This document shows positions 16,243-23,713 of a stretch of 27,675 bases of DNA, one piece after another. Under the pieces are notes generated by a model that was not told where the DNA came from, made no database searches, and saw only the letters and a list, made by a program, of their open reading frames with translations. Each line of letters begins with the position of its first letter. Position 1 is the first letter of the stretch. The stretch is taken from NCBI RefSeq assembly GCF_900104395.1, contig NZ_FMXX01000037.1, one strand, 5' to 3'. Both the position numbers and the translations under genes were made by a program. The DNA is from Fusobacterium_C necrophorum. GTDB taxonomy: Bacteria > Fusobacteriota > Fusobacteriia > Fusobacteriales > Fusobacteriaceae.

Positions 16243-17184
16243 CTATACTTGATATAATTTTATCAAGTATTGATAGATAGTATTTTCCTTTTTGAGTAAA
16301 TCAGGGGACACTTTATGATTCAATTTATGTAGAAAGTTTCTAGAGATTATTTTTGATAATCGTTCTTCTGAATATTCTTTAAACAAATCTTTTGCTAACT
16401 CATGTGGCACAGTATCGTCCTCTACAATGCATTGTTCTTTTGTTAAATATTTTTCGATTATCTCTGTATATAAAACTTGGAAAAAAAAGTAATAATCAAT
16501 ACTTTTCTTTTTTTTCCAATAATGCAGTGTTAATTGTAGCATAGTATGAATCACAATATTTCCTTGCTCAGCATACATAATACTACTAAGAAGTTTTACT
16601 TTATTTCTTCTATCCCAAGAAAAATAACTACAATCAAAATTTTTCCAAATATTTTTATGCTCTGCTTCTTCAGAACGTTGAAAAGAAAAATATCCTTTTT
16701 CTCCTATTTTATTTTCTAGCCTTCCAGTCAAAATTACAGTGGGATCTAAAGAAACCCCACCATATAAATCCAATAACGCTACTCTCAATAAATCAGCAAA
16801 ATTTGCATATGGTATTTGTTTTTTTCTTAACCTTTCAAAAACAAATTCAGGAAAATCAAGGTATTCTTGGATGGAATGTTCATCCAAACGAATAACTTCA
16901 TATTCTCCTTTATATTTTTCGACAGATTTATAACAAAGTTTTACAATGTCTGGAAGTTTTTCATACTCCCAACCTTGTCCCCAAAATTGCCATATTATTT
17001 TTTTATTTTCCAATTTTTTTTTAGGAGTAAATGAAAAAACTTCCAATTTACCATCAAAATATAAAGCTAGTAATTTATCCAACTCCTTAGACACTTTATT
17101 TTGCATTGTAAAATCCCATGTTGTTCTCAGAAAAAAATATATTTTCTTAGGAAATATTTTTCTCAACAGTTGTTTCCATTTCAT
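16243..17184 (-). CDS. Capsular polysaccharide synthesis glycosyltransferase (Caps_synth/GT32-like)
   Basis: A 313-residue protein of the capsular polysaccharide synthesis family. KKIIWQFWGQGWEYEKLPDI (61-80) and the segment 126-150, containing YANFADLLRVALLDLYGG and then SLDPTV, match its conserved core, in which the YGGxxxDxTV form is normal. An upstream in-frame ATG at 17238 exists, but the ATG at 17184 has a strong AAAGGAGGAG directly before it and lies just after the stop of the broken gene upstream, so 17184 is chosen. It probably adds one sugar to the sialylated unit. An A9 run (17014-17022 on the plus strand as T9; codons 55-57, three lysines) is a possible slippage site. It is currently in frame. 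Confidence 0.82.
   Translation of the reverse strand: MKWKQLLRKIFPKKIYFFLRTTWDFTMQNKVSKELDKLLALYFDGKLEVFSFTPKKKLENKKIIWQFWGQGWEYEKLPDIVKLCYKSVEKYKGEYEVIRLDEHSIQEYLDFPEFVFERLRKKQIPYANFADLLRVALLDLYGGVSLDPTVILTGRLENKIGEKGYFSFQRSEEAEHKNIWKNFDCSYFSWDRRNKVKLLSSIMYAEQGNIVIHTMLQLTLHYWKKKKSIDYYFFFQVLYTEIIEKYLTKEQCIVEDDTVPHELAKDLFKEYSEERLSKIISRNFLHKLNHKVSPDLLKKENTIYQYLIKLYQV
17014..17022 (-). repeat. A9 homopolymer (coding strand) inside the capsular-synthesis gene
   Basis: Nine consecutive T on the plus strand encode Lys55-Lys57 of the minus-strand gene, close to the N-terminus, where a one-base slip would abolish the protein. Confidence 0.7.
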
Positions 17185-17198
17185 ATTTTCTCCTCCTT

Positions 17199-17850
17199 TT
17201 ACCTTCCCTTCCTTAGAAAAGTATTTATTATTTTCCAAATTAACCTAAAACTTACTCTGTTGTTAAAAATTTTCCACTGAAACAACTTTGCTAATATTTC
17301 AATTTCTCTTTTTTGTATTTTTCTTACATCTATTTTTTGAATTAAAGTCAAATATTCTTCTACTATTTTTGCATAATCTGAATCTTCAAAATGACAAGTA
17401 TTATTAAATAGACAAGAACTTAATTCATTTGTTTTCAAGATATCAATAGAAAGTACTTCGTGCTTAAAAAATTGTTCTAAATCTTTTAAGACATAATAAA
17501 CATCAAAAATTTTTTTATAATTATTAGTTTGTGTTATATGTTATACTTCTTGGATTTTGAACATAATGTAAATAGGCTTTATCTATTTTCGATATTCCAC
17601 TTGTATAATAAATAATTTAGGAATAACTGCTAAATACTCCCCTAAAGATAGTTCAGGTGAAAATCGTATTTTATATTTATCACATAATATTGCGAATATC
17701 ATTTTCAAAAAATATTTATTTCTTGATAAAGCTCCTCTGTTAGTTTTCCATCTTCTACAAATATAATTTCATTTGGTTTTACTATTTGTTTTTCATAAAT
17801 ATACCCATACTTTTCCTTATTCCTTTTTGTTTTCCAATACTTACTCTCAT
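17199..17850 (-). pseudogene. Decayed family 2 glycosyltransferase (EpsE-like)
   Basis: An ATG at 17850 overlaps the stop of the upstream GT2 gene (ATGA), but the frame from it ends after about 22 codons. Another frame then reads YEKQIVKPNEIIFVEDGKLT, followed by EELYQEI, the conserved start of EpsE-type GT2 proteins. After more frame changes a last frame gives YVQNPRSITYNTN and the open stretch 17199-17438 (KTNELSSCLFNN to FLRKGR). The central catalytic portion with the DxD motif is mostly missing. At about 650 bases it is shorter than an intact relative of roughly 800. The remnant's stop lies 12 bases before the next gene's start and likely still supports read-through of transcription. Confidence 0.75.
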
Positions 17851-18755
17851 TGCTTGTCAATAAAGCTATAGATATAACTTTTTGCTTGAGAAGAACCTTT
17901 TAAGATATGATGTAAATATCTTATGATAATACTTAGCATAAAAAATATTCCGCAAAAAGCTAAACTGACTATAATGGATAGAAATATCCACACTGTAATA
18001 TCACTATAAAAAAACTCTAAAGTAAAGCAATAAACTATTTCAAAAATAAATAATATTAAAAAGAAAAAAGATAGGCTTTGAGATAATAAAATAAGAATGT
18101 CTGTGTAATAAAGCAAGCTATCAAACATCAGCATCAAATTTTTAGAAAAATTTTTTTTATTTTTATATTTCAAATCTATTGTGATAGAATAGTTTTTTAA
18201 TCCAGACAAAATATATGCAAGGTTTCTATTGATAATTTGATTCCCGAGTTCTGATATTTTATTTTGTCCTCTCCTTGAGGAAAGAATCATAAGAGAACTT
18301 CCTACTTTTTCATTCCATTTATTTTTAAAATAATGATTGATTATTTTATAAAATATCATAGAACTTATTTTTACTTTCTTAGGAGTTAAAAAAATAAAAT
18401 CATAAGATTCCTGACTTTTTTTATACATTTCTAATAATACATTATAATCTATATCCACAGAGAAATCTTCTATCTCTACAATATAATCTCCAATTGCCAT
18501 AGCTATTCCAGCATTTAATGCCCTTTGCCCGCTATGTTTGATAGGAAGTTTAATAATCGTATACTTATTTTTTATAGTCAATTTTTCCTTCCACTCTATT
18601 TCTTCCAAAGTATTATCAACTATAATAAATTCACTAGCCTTAAAGTGAGTTTTTAACACTTTTTCTATATTTTTTATTTTTAAATTTATTTCTTCTGTAA
18701 AATCGTGAATGACTAACACAACAGAAATATAATTCTGCTCCAAAGTTATATTCAT
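17847..18755 (-). CDS. GT2-like glycosyltransferase with C-terminal membrane helices (GtrB/DPM-like layout)
   Basis: A 302-residue protein with an N-terminal GT-A-like domain and two strong hydrophobic segments near residues 213-245 and 253-286, the layout of polyprenyl-phosphate glycosyltransferases such as GtrB or ArnC. ISVVLVIHDFTEEI (10-23), EFIIVDNTLEEIEW (42-55) and HSGQRALNAGIAMAIGDY (74-91) match the fold. The position where relatives have a DADLQ-type metal motif reads EIEDFSVDID (94-103), so the DxD is altered. If it is active it would transfer a sugar to undecaprenyl phosphate at the inner membrane. Good AAGGGG before ATG 18755. It follows the FAD oxidoreductase and probably acts with that cassette. 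Function is moderately certain, substrate unknown. Confidence 0.72.
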   Translation of the reverse strand: MNITLEQNYISVVLVIHDFTEEINLKIKNIEKVLKTHFKASEFIIVDNTLEEIEWKEKLTIKNKYTIIKLPIKHSGQRALNAGIAMAIGDYIVEIEDFSVDIDYNVLLEMYKKSQESYDFIFLTPKKVKISSMIFYKIINHYFKNKWNEKVGSSLMILSSRRGQNKISELGNQIINRNLAYILSGLKNYSITIDLKYKNKKNFSKNLMLMFDSLLYYTDILILLSQSLSFFFLILFIFEIVYCFTLEFFYSDITVWIFLSIIVSLAFCGIFFMLSIIIRYLHHILKGSSQAKSYIYSFIDKQ

Positions 18756-18778
18756 ATATCTAGCCCCTTATCATGGTG

Positions 18779-19903
18779 TTATAATATTTCATCTAAATCA
18801 TATATAGCATTAACTTTCCCAGAAAATACGGTATAAAAATCAGGTTTTTCAGAATATTGTTTTATAATGGTAGGTCTAGAATCATCTATTTCTGAAGAAA
18901 GCATAATAGGTTTTATAGTGTATAATGACTTTATATATTTAATTTCGATCTCTGAATTTAGATACTTTCTTGCAATCTGTACCATCTCATCAAAGGCTGT
19001 TTTAGGAAAAATACCACAATGAATACAAGCTTTTTTATGTTCTTCCGTTCTTTGTAATTTCTTCTCTCCACCACAATCGTAAGGCGGTACAAATTCATAA
19101 CTTGTAAAATGTGGTGTTCTGGAAACAGAAGTAATGGAGTGATACCCTGTCAATCCGAAAGGCATAATAGAAAAAAAAGGCCCATCCATAACTGTTAATC
19201 CTACATTTCTTATATTCTCAGACACTTCACACAAAATAACTTCACAAAATTCATATTTGATAGGTAAATATTCAAAACCGATCAAGCTATGAATTTTATT
19301 TGTTCCTGCATAGGTAGCATTTAATATAAAAGAAGTTACATAATTTTTCCCTGTTTTGGTACTAAGAATATATTTATCTCTTTCTTTTTTTATTGCTATG
19401 ATTTCTGTATTAAACTGTATTTCACAATTTAATTCTACTAATTCCTGATACAGCTGATCTCCTATTTTTTTAGCATCAAAGGAAACTTCCTCTGTTAAAA
19501 AAGCTTTATCAATTGTGTGTTCATTAAAATACTTTTTTTTAGGAATCTCCTCACACTTCACACCCAAATTATCACAAAATTTTTGAAATTGTTCTCCATT
19601 AGTCCAACTATATTCAGAAGCAATTGCATATATTTTTTCAAAACCATCATGAATACTTTTGTGAAAATCTCGGTAAAATCTATCGAAATATCTCACTGTT
19701 TTCAAGGCTGTGGAATAACTTCTTGGATAATGATACCCATTATGAAGTCTTGCTTGGTTTATATAAGAAGCTCGACGAAAATAACTTTTTTCTATCTCCA
19801 ATATAAGAACTTTCATATTAGGATTTTTCTTTAATATTCTTTTGGCAGCATACATTCCATAGATTCCTGCTCCAATAATGATTTTGTCATATTTTAGATT
19901 CAT
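18779..19903 (-). CDS. FAD-dependent oxidoreductase (DAO family) in a polysaccharide cluster
   Basis: A 374-residue protein with an N-terminal Rossmann FAD-binding motif, KIIIGAGIYGMYAAKRIL (7-24; GxGxxG at 11-16), and a central INQARLHNGYHYPRS segment typical of D-amino-acid-oxidase-like (DAO) enzymes. The C-terminal part contains TIKPIMLSSEIDDSRPTI and FSGKVNAIYDL. DAO enzymes oxidise amines or hydroxyls using FAD. Here the substrate may be a nucleotide sugar or lipid-linked sugar, but no characterised homologue comes to mind. It sits 24 bases downstream of the TIM-barrel gene in the same direction, so it likely works with it and the SDR. Strong GAGGAG before ATG 19903. Confidence 0.82.
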   Translation of the reverse strand: MNLKYDKIIIGAGIYGMYAAKRILKKNPNMKVLILEIEKSYFRRASYINQARLHNGYHYPRSYSTALKTVRYFDRFYRDFHKSIHDGFEKIYAIASEYSWTNGEQFQKFCDNLGVKCEEIPKKKYFNEHTIDKAFLTEEVSFDAKKIGDQLYQELVELNCEIQFNTEIIAIKKERDKYILSTKTGKNYVTSFILNATYAGTNKIHSLIGFEYLPIKYEFCEVILCEVSENIRNVGLTVMDGPFFSIMPFGLTGYHSITSVSRTPHFTSYEFVPPYDCGGEKKLQRTEEHKKACIHCGIFPKTAFDEMVQIARKYLNSEIEIKYIKSLYTIKPIMLSSEIDDSRPTIIKQYSEKPDFYTVFSGKVNAIYDLDEIL

Positions 19904-19927
19904 AATACTCCTCTTCTATTGTTATTC

Positions 19928-20722
19928 TTATGAAAAAATTTTTGAAATATAAGCAAGAATATTAAAGATCTCTTGAATATTCTCTGTTTTCTTCATCTCA
20001 ATGGAAATGACATTCTTATAGCAATATTTTTTCAATATTTCAGATAACTCTCTATGGATTACTCTCTTTTGAATACTTTTTAAATGTGGTTCACTAATGT
20101 GAATATGATGTATTTTTTCCATATTCTCCTTTAAAATATCGAGAGTTTCCCCATTTTGAATTACTGTTCCCAAATCATAATTAATCCCAAAGTATTCATC
20201 CTGTACTTCTTGTACTAATTTTAATGCCTCTTCTGTGGTGTTGATATAATTCGTGTCATAAATCGTTGGATTTGCTTCTATAGACAAATAGACTCCTTGT
20301 TCTCTCGCATACTGTGTTAACTCTTTAAAAAAAGCTACTCCTTCTATATGTTGACTCTTGCTTTTTATAATTCTATTTTTTGGGGAACCAAAAACAAGAT
20401 GTCTACACCCTATCTGATTGGCATAATAAATTGCTTCTTTCACTTTCTTTTGTAAAATTTCTCGTTCCTGCTTACTATAAAACAATCTTTCTTTGACTCC
20501 ATATAGAATAGACTGCATGGAGCAAACTTTGATTCCATATTTTTCTCTAATATTCTGAACTATTATTTTCGCTTCTTCTATGTTATTAGCACTATATGGA
20601 TTTTTCACAACCCACCTTGTAGGTGCTATTTCCAAAAATTGAAAATGCAAATCTTGCATTTTTTCATATATAGTTTCATCATCTTTTTCATTCCAAGCAA
20701 TATTAGAAATAGCTAGCTTCAT
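19928..20722 (-). CDS. Sugar phosphate isomerase/epimerase-like TIM-barrel protein
   Basis: A 264-residue protein of the xylose isomerase-like/AP endonuclease 2 TIM-barrel superfamily. Metal-ligand-like positions are visible: IEAN with Glu149, NYDLGT with Asp183, IHHIHISEPH with His206, His208 and Glu211, and a late SIEMK glutamate. The N-terminus (KLAISNIAW) and HLVFGSPKNR (108-117) fit. Such enzymes isomerise or epimerise keto sugars, inositols or hydroxyacids. It lies four bases after the SDR stop, and its Shine-Dalgarno (GGGAGA) is embedded in the end of the SDR coding sequence, so the two are co-translated. The exact reaction is unknown. Confidence 0.82.
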   Translation of the reverse strand: MKLAISNIAWNEKDDETIYEKMQDLHFQFLEIAPTRWVVKNPYSANNIEEAKIIVQNIREKYGIKVCSMQSILYGVKERLFYSKQEREILQKKVKEAIYYANQIGCRHLVFGSPKNRIIKSKSQHIEGVAFFKELTQYAREQGVYLSIEANPTIYDTNYINTTEEALKLVQEVQDEYFGINYDLGTVIQNGETLDILKENMEKIHHIHISEPHLKSIQKRVIHRELSEILKKYCYKNVISIEMKKTENIQEIFNILAYISKIFS

Positions 20723-20726
20723 ATTA

Positions 20727-21668
20727 TTATAATTTCTCCCTGTATTTTACAAACTTTTTTATTTCTTCCAATACTTCTTTTTTCCGATACAAATATCCTT
20801 CCTCTCCATTGTACAATTGAAAATATTTTGATTTCACATTGTATCTAGGAATTGTTTCTCCTTTTATTTCATGAACAAAATTATAATCAAAACATTCTTT
20901 TGCTACTTCCCTTGCAGTAACAGGTTCTGTACTAATATTCAAAACCTTAATATTATATTCCAATGCTATTTGAATATCTTTTACTAAATGATTGAGATGA
21001 TAAAACTGAAAACTACTTCTAGAATCTGTAAAAACCAGACTAGTAAAATTTATACTTTCAAAAAACTTTACTAATTCTTTCGATTTTTCCCCAGTAAATC
21101 TATAATTACCATCTATATCTTTATGATAATAAGTATTTAATTTTTTTCTATTCTGCTCTCCAGTTTCCTTTAAAATCTTCTCGAATTTTTCTTTCATAAT
21201 TATATTTGGAATTCTTGTCATCATATCGTAGATAAAATTTTTCTTTAAATTTGTTCCAACTAATCCGGGTAATCTCACAATTAAGAAATTTTCGAATTTT
21301 TCTTTGACATATTTTTCTACCAAATATCGATGCTTTCCATAAGAGTGTAAGTTCTCTTCCTCTATGATGGTATCTTCATCTACATTCACTGGATTTTGAT
21401 AAACATCTATTGTAGAGATCAATACTAATTTTTTAATTCTTTTTGCCATGTTTAAAGTTTCAAAAAACTTTTGAATTTCTGCCCAATCTCTTTCTGGGCA
21501 ACGATTTGCCAAATATTTTTCAGCTCTAATTCCAGCAGAAATGACAAAATCGTATTCTTTTCCAAGAATGTCTTGGATATTTTTAGAATTATAGTAATCT
21601 GTAAAGCTCATATTTTTTACTATATTACTTCCTACAAAACCTGTATAACCTATCAATGCTGTTTTCAT
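20727..21668 (-). CDS. NAD-dependent epimerase/dehydratase family (extended SDR) protein
   Basis: A 313-residue protein beginning MKTALIGYTGFVGSNIV with the NAD(P)-binding GxxGxxG (7-13). STIDVY (85-90) is the usual SDR serine strand. The active-site region reads SYGKHRYLVEK, with Tyr110 present but Arg114 where the YxxxK lysine is expected. This could be a family trait or mean altered catalysis. The C-terminal region (SSFQFYHLNHLVKDIQIAL, NISTEPVTAREVA) is that of nucleotide-sugar SDRs. It is the first gene of the cassette, behind GGGAGGAT and a possible promoter at 21746-21754. It probably dehydrates, reduces or epimerises a nucleotide sugar that the TIM-barrel and FAD enzymes then process. 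Confidence 0.84.
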   Translation of the reverse strand: MKTALIGYTGFVGSNIVKNMSFTDYYNSKNIQDILGKEYDFVISAGIRAEKYLANRCPERDWAEIQKFFETLNMAKRIKKLVLISTIDVYQNPVNVDEDTIIEEENLHSYGKHRYLVEKYVKEKFENFLIVRLPGLVGTNLKKNFIYDMMTRIPNIIMKEKFEKILKETGEQNRKKLNTYYHKDIDGNYRFTGEKSKELVKFFESINFTSLVFTDSRSSFQFYHLNHLVKDIQIALEYNIKVLNISTEPVTAREVAKECFDYNFVHEIKGETIPRYNVKSKYFQLYNGEEGYLYRKKEVLEEIKKFVKYREKL

Positions 21669-21745
21669 TTATCCTCCCAACATAGTAAAACTATGGTTTT
21701 ATGTTACATTCTTTATGAATAGACAATACGTAGATACAAGGATAC

Positions 21746-21754
21746 ATTTTAGCA
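21746..21754 (-). promoter_or_regulatory. Possible extended -10 promoter for the SDR cassette
   Basis: On the minus strand TGCTAAAAT gives an extended -10 (TGn plus TAAAAT, five of six consensus matches) about 78 bases upstream of the ATG at 21668. The -35 region is not convincing. The leader it would make contains a small CATAG/CTATG hairpin (21681-21695) right before the Shine-Dalgarno. Confidence 0.35.
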
Positions 21755-22459
21755 TAGAGTCATGGAACATAATATCAAATATCTTAGTATAAGCAGTTAT
21801 TGTTTATGGTATTTGCTAGGTATCAATATCACAAAATTAAAATATGACTATTATATAATTAATTCTGATGGCATATCCAATGTGATTCCTTGTGAATTGA
21901 AAATTCAAAATACGATTTGGCTAATAGAAATAATCTATTCCATATTACATTAAAAGCATCAATATTATTAATTTTTGAAAGTATTTCAAGTGATTACCTT
22001 AATCTTTTATTCATCTGTCTTTTTCAAAAGATACAGACTCTTAAAAAATAAAAATAGATAAAACAGGTACAAAATTAATAGCTTCTATGCTTTTTAGTGA
22101 TGATTCTAAACCTTATTCAGGGGTATCATATCATATTTTAGAATTAAAGTCACTAACAAAATATCGTTATTATATAGTTAAGCATCATTTGCACTTAAAA
22201 AATTTCATTATATTGTCTTTGGAACTTTTCTTTATGGGAAATATTTCTAATTGTCATTTGACCAAGCTTATGGATCTTCTTTTCAAATCTTCCAGGGGAA
22301 AATGTGGGTGAGAAAAGATAACGGATTTAAAAAATGCTGTTGAAAATTCTATTGAAACTTTCATTCACACTCTTTGTTTAGAACTAAAATAATCCATATA
22401 TTTGTACAAACAGAATATAAAATATTGGGCGCTTATATAAGCTGCTCTATTTGTTTCTA

Positions 22460-22580
22460 TGTGTACACCCGTAATCTTGGACACAAGATTGGAGGAATAG
22501 TTTTTTATAAGTAAATTAACAAGAGAAGATAAAAATGAAATCTATAAAAGAATATTGAAAGATGAATTGCAATAAGTAAT
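22460..22580 (+). mobile_element. Possible IS3-family (IS150-like) 5'-end remnant
   Basis: GTGTACACCCGTAATCTTGG followed by ACACAAGATTGGAGG resembles the left end of IS150-group elements. It is followed after about 20 bases by a short frame, SKLTREDKNEIYKRI, that looks like the N-terminus of an IS3 OrfA, ending at TAA after about 20 codons. No further transposase sequence is visible. Confidence 0.4.
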
Positions 22581-22812
22581 GCGGCAGTTTTATTTCAACA
22601 ATGATATGAAAAAATTCCTTTTGAAATTTAGGCAGTCTTCTTTTTAAGGAGCTTTTTTCGTAACATTCTTTTGCCCAGTATAACATATTCTCCAGAAAGT
22701 CGTTTAATAGTGGAGAACTCTTAGAAGAGTAGAATATTAAGGGTAGAGTCGTTTTCTTTTCTTAAAATTTTTATGATATTTCTTTGATTTATGATAAGAT
22801 ATGTATACTTCA

Positions 22813-22872
22813 TATTAGAATTTCCTGTTAGTGTATTTGCAGTTATTTATGTTTTACATGAAATTTCTAATA
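22813..22872. repeat. Imperfect inverted repeat downstream of the GT2 gene
   Basis: TATTAGAATTTC (22813-22824) pairs with GAAATTTCTAATA (22860-22872), complementary apart from one bulged base, with a 35-base loop. It lies 31 bases past the stop of the minus-strand GT2 gene. It may be a weak transcript-end structure or an IS scar. Confidence 0.45.
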
Positions 22873-22903
22873 CGAGTATTTTTTGTCACACTATATTGTA
22901 CAA

Positions 22904-23713
22904 TTATCTCTTTCTTCTCCATTGTTCCATTCTTTTTAATATTTTTCTAAAAGGAGTTGCTAAGAAAAAATGAATCAAAGCCCCTTTTAAATAAGCTATA
23001 TTTTTAGTATATACAAATTCTCGTACATATAAACCGGAGACTATAATACTGTCCATTTTACTGCTTTGTTTTGACATCTGCTTCGAGTGTTGTCTATATT
23101 GTAACAATACTTCAGGATAATTGGCAAATTTTATTTCGGCGTTCCTTCGTAATCGTAAGTATAACTCCCAATCTTCTGCTATATTTCCAAAACAATAGGC
23201 TCCCGCATCTAAAACAATAGACTTTTTAAACATAATTGTGGGGTGACAAAATGGACAAAATATAGTCATTGCCTTTCTAATTTCTTCATTTCTTAGTAAT
23301 ATAAAATTTTTTTTATCTATTTTTAAATTTTTCTCATCAATATATTCAAAATTACTTCCTAATAAATCAATGTTCTCTTCTAAAAGATAAAAGTATTGTT
23401 TTTCCAATCTTGTTGGAAAGGCAATATCATCTCCATCCATTCTTGCAATAATTTCCGCTTGGGCAAGATTTAAGGCATAATTTAAATTATACTGTAATTG
23501 TTTTATCGAAGTTTGATATAATCTGATTCTAGTATCTTTCTGACAAAAACTCTGAAGCTTTTGAAAAGAATCCTCTAACATTCCATTTGCAATAATTAAA
23601 AATTCAAATTCTTGAAATGTCTGTGCAAGTATACTATTAATTGCTTGCTCTAAATATTCATCGTATTTACAAACTGGCATGATTATGGAAATTTTTGGAA
23701 AAGTTCTGCTCAT
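22904..23713 (-). CDS. Glycosyltransferase family 2
   Basis: A 269-residue GT-A enzyme with ISIIMPVCKYDEYLEQAINS (8-27), FLIIANG (38-44), and the metal-binding IIARMDGDDIAFPTRLEKQ (88-106; Asp93, Asp95, Asp96). The FCPFCHPTIMFKKS and EDWELYLRLRRNAE segments carry the usual downstream acceptor and catalytic region. It should act in the cytoplasm on the lipid-linked glycan. Its ATG overlaps the stop of the GT4 gene by four bases. It is the last gene of a translationally coupled block that begins with the initiating transferase at 26416, so it likely adds the third sugar of that unit. Sugar specificity unknown. Confidence 0.88.
   Translation of the reverse strand: MSRTFPKISIIMPVCKYDEYLEQAINSILAQTFQEFEFLIIANGMLEDSFQKLQSFCQKDTRIRLYQTSIKQLQYNLNYALNLAQAEIIARMDGDDIAFPTRLEKQYFYLLEENIDLLGSNFEYIDEKNLKIDKKNFILLRNEEIRKAMTIFCPFCHPTIMFKKSIVLDAGAYCFGNIAEDWELYLRLRRNAEIKFANYPEVLLQYRQHSKQMSKQSSKMDSIIVSGLYVREFVYTKNIAYLKGALIHFFLATPFRKILKRMEQWRRKR

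Larger units (their letters stand above)
21669..22903. other. 1.2-kb region without an intact gene; remnants only
   Basis: No intact, recognisable gene spans this stretch in either direction. Short plus-strand open stretches occur at 21762-21953 and 22087-22311 (the latter extends upstream as IDKTGTKLIASMLFSDDSKP), but neither has a good Shine-Dalgarno or a family I recognise. An IS3-like fragment (about 22460-22580) and an imperfect inverted repeat (22813-22872) are also present. The region probably holds decayed mobile or cargo DNA plus the promoter of the minus-strand cassette at 21668. Confidence 0.7.

Noticed and set aside
16243..17238. Longer version of the capsular-synthesis GT starting at 17238
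   Set aside because: The extra 18 residues overlap the broken gene upstream, and ATG 17184 has a much better Shine-Dalgarno.
16946..17248. Plus-strand open stretch opposite the capsular-synthesis GT
   Set aside because: It is a shadow of a well-supported gene with no own signals.
22717..22730. Short inverted repeat ACTCTTAGAAGAGT as a terminator
   Set aside because: The stem is five base pairs and no T run follows on either strand.
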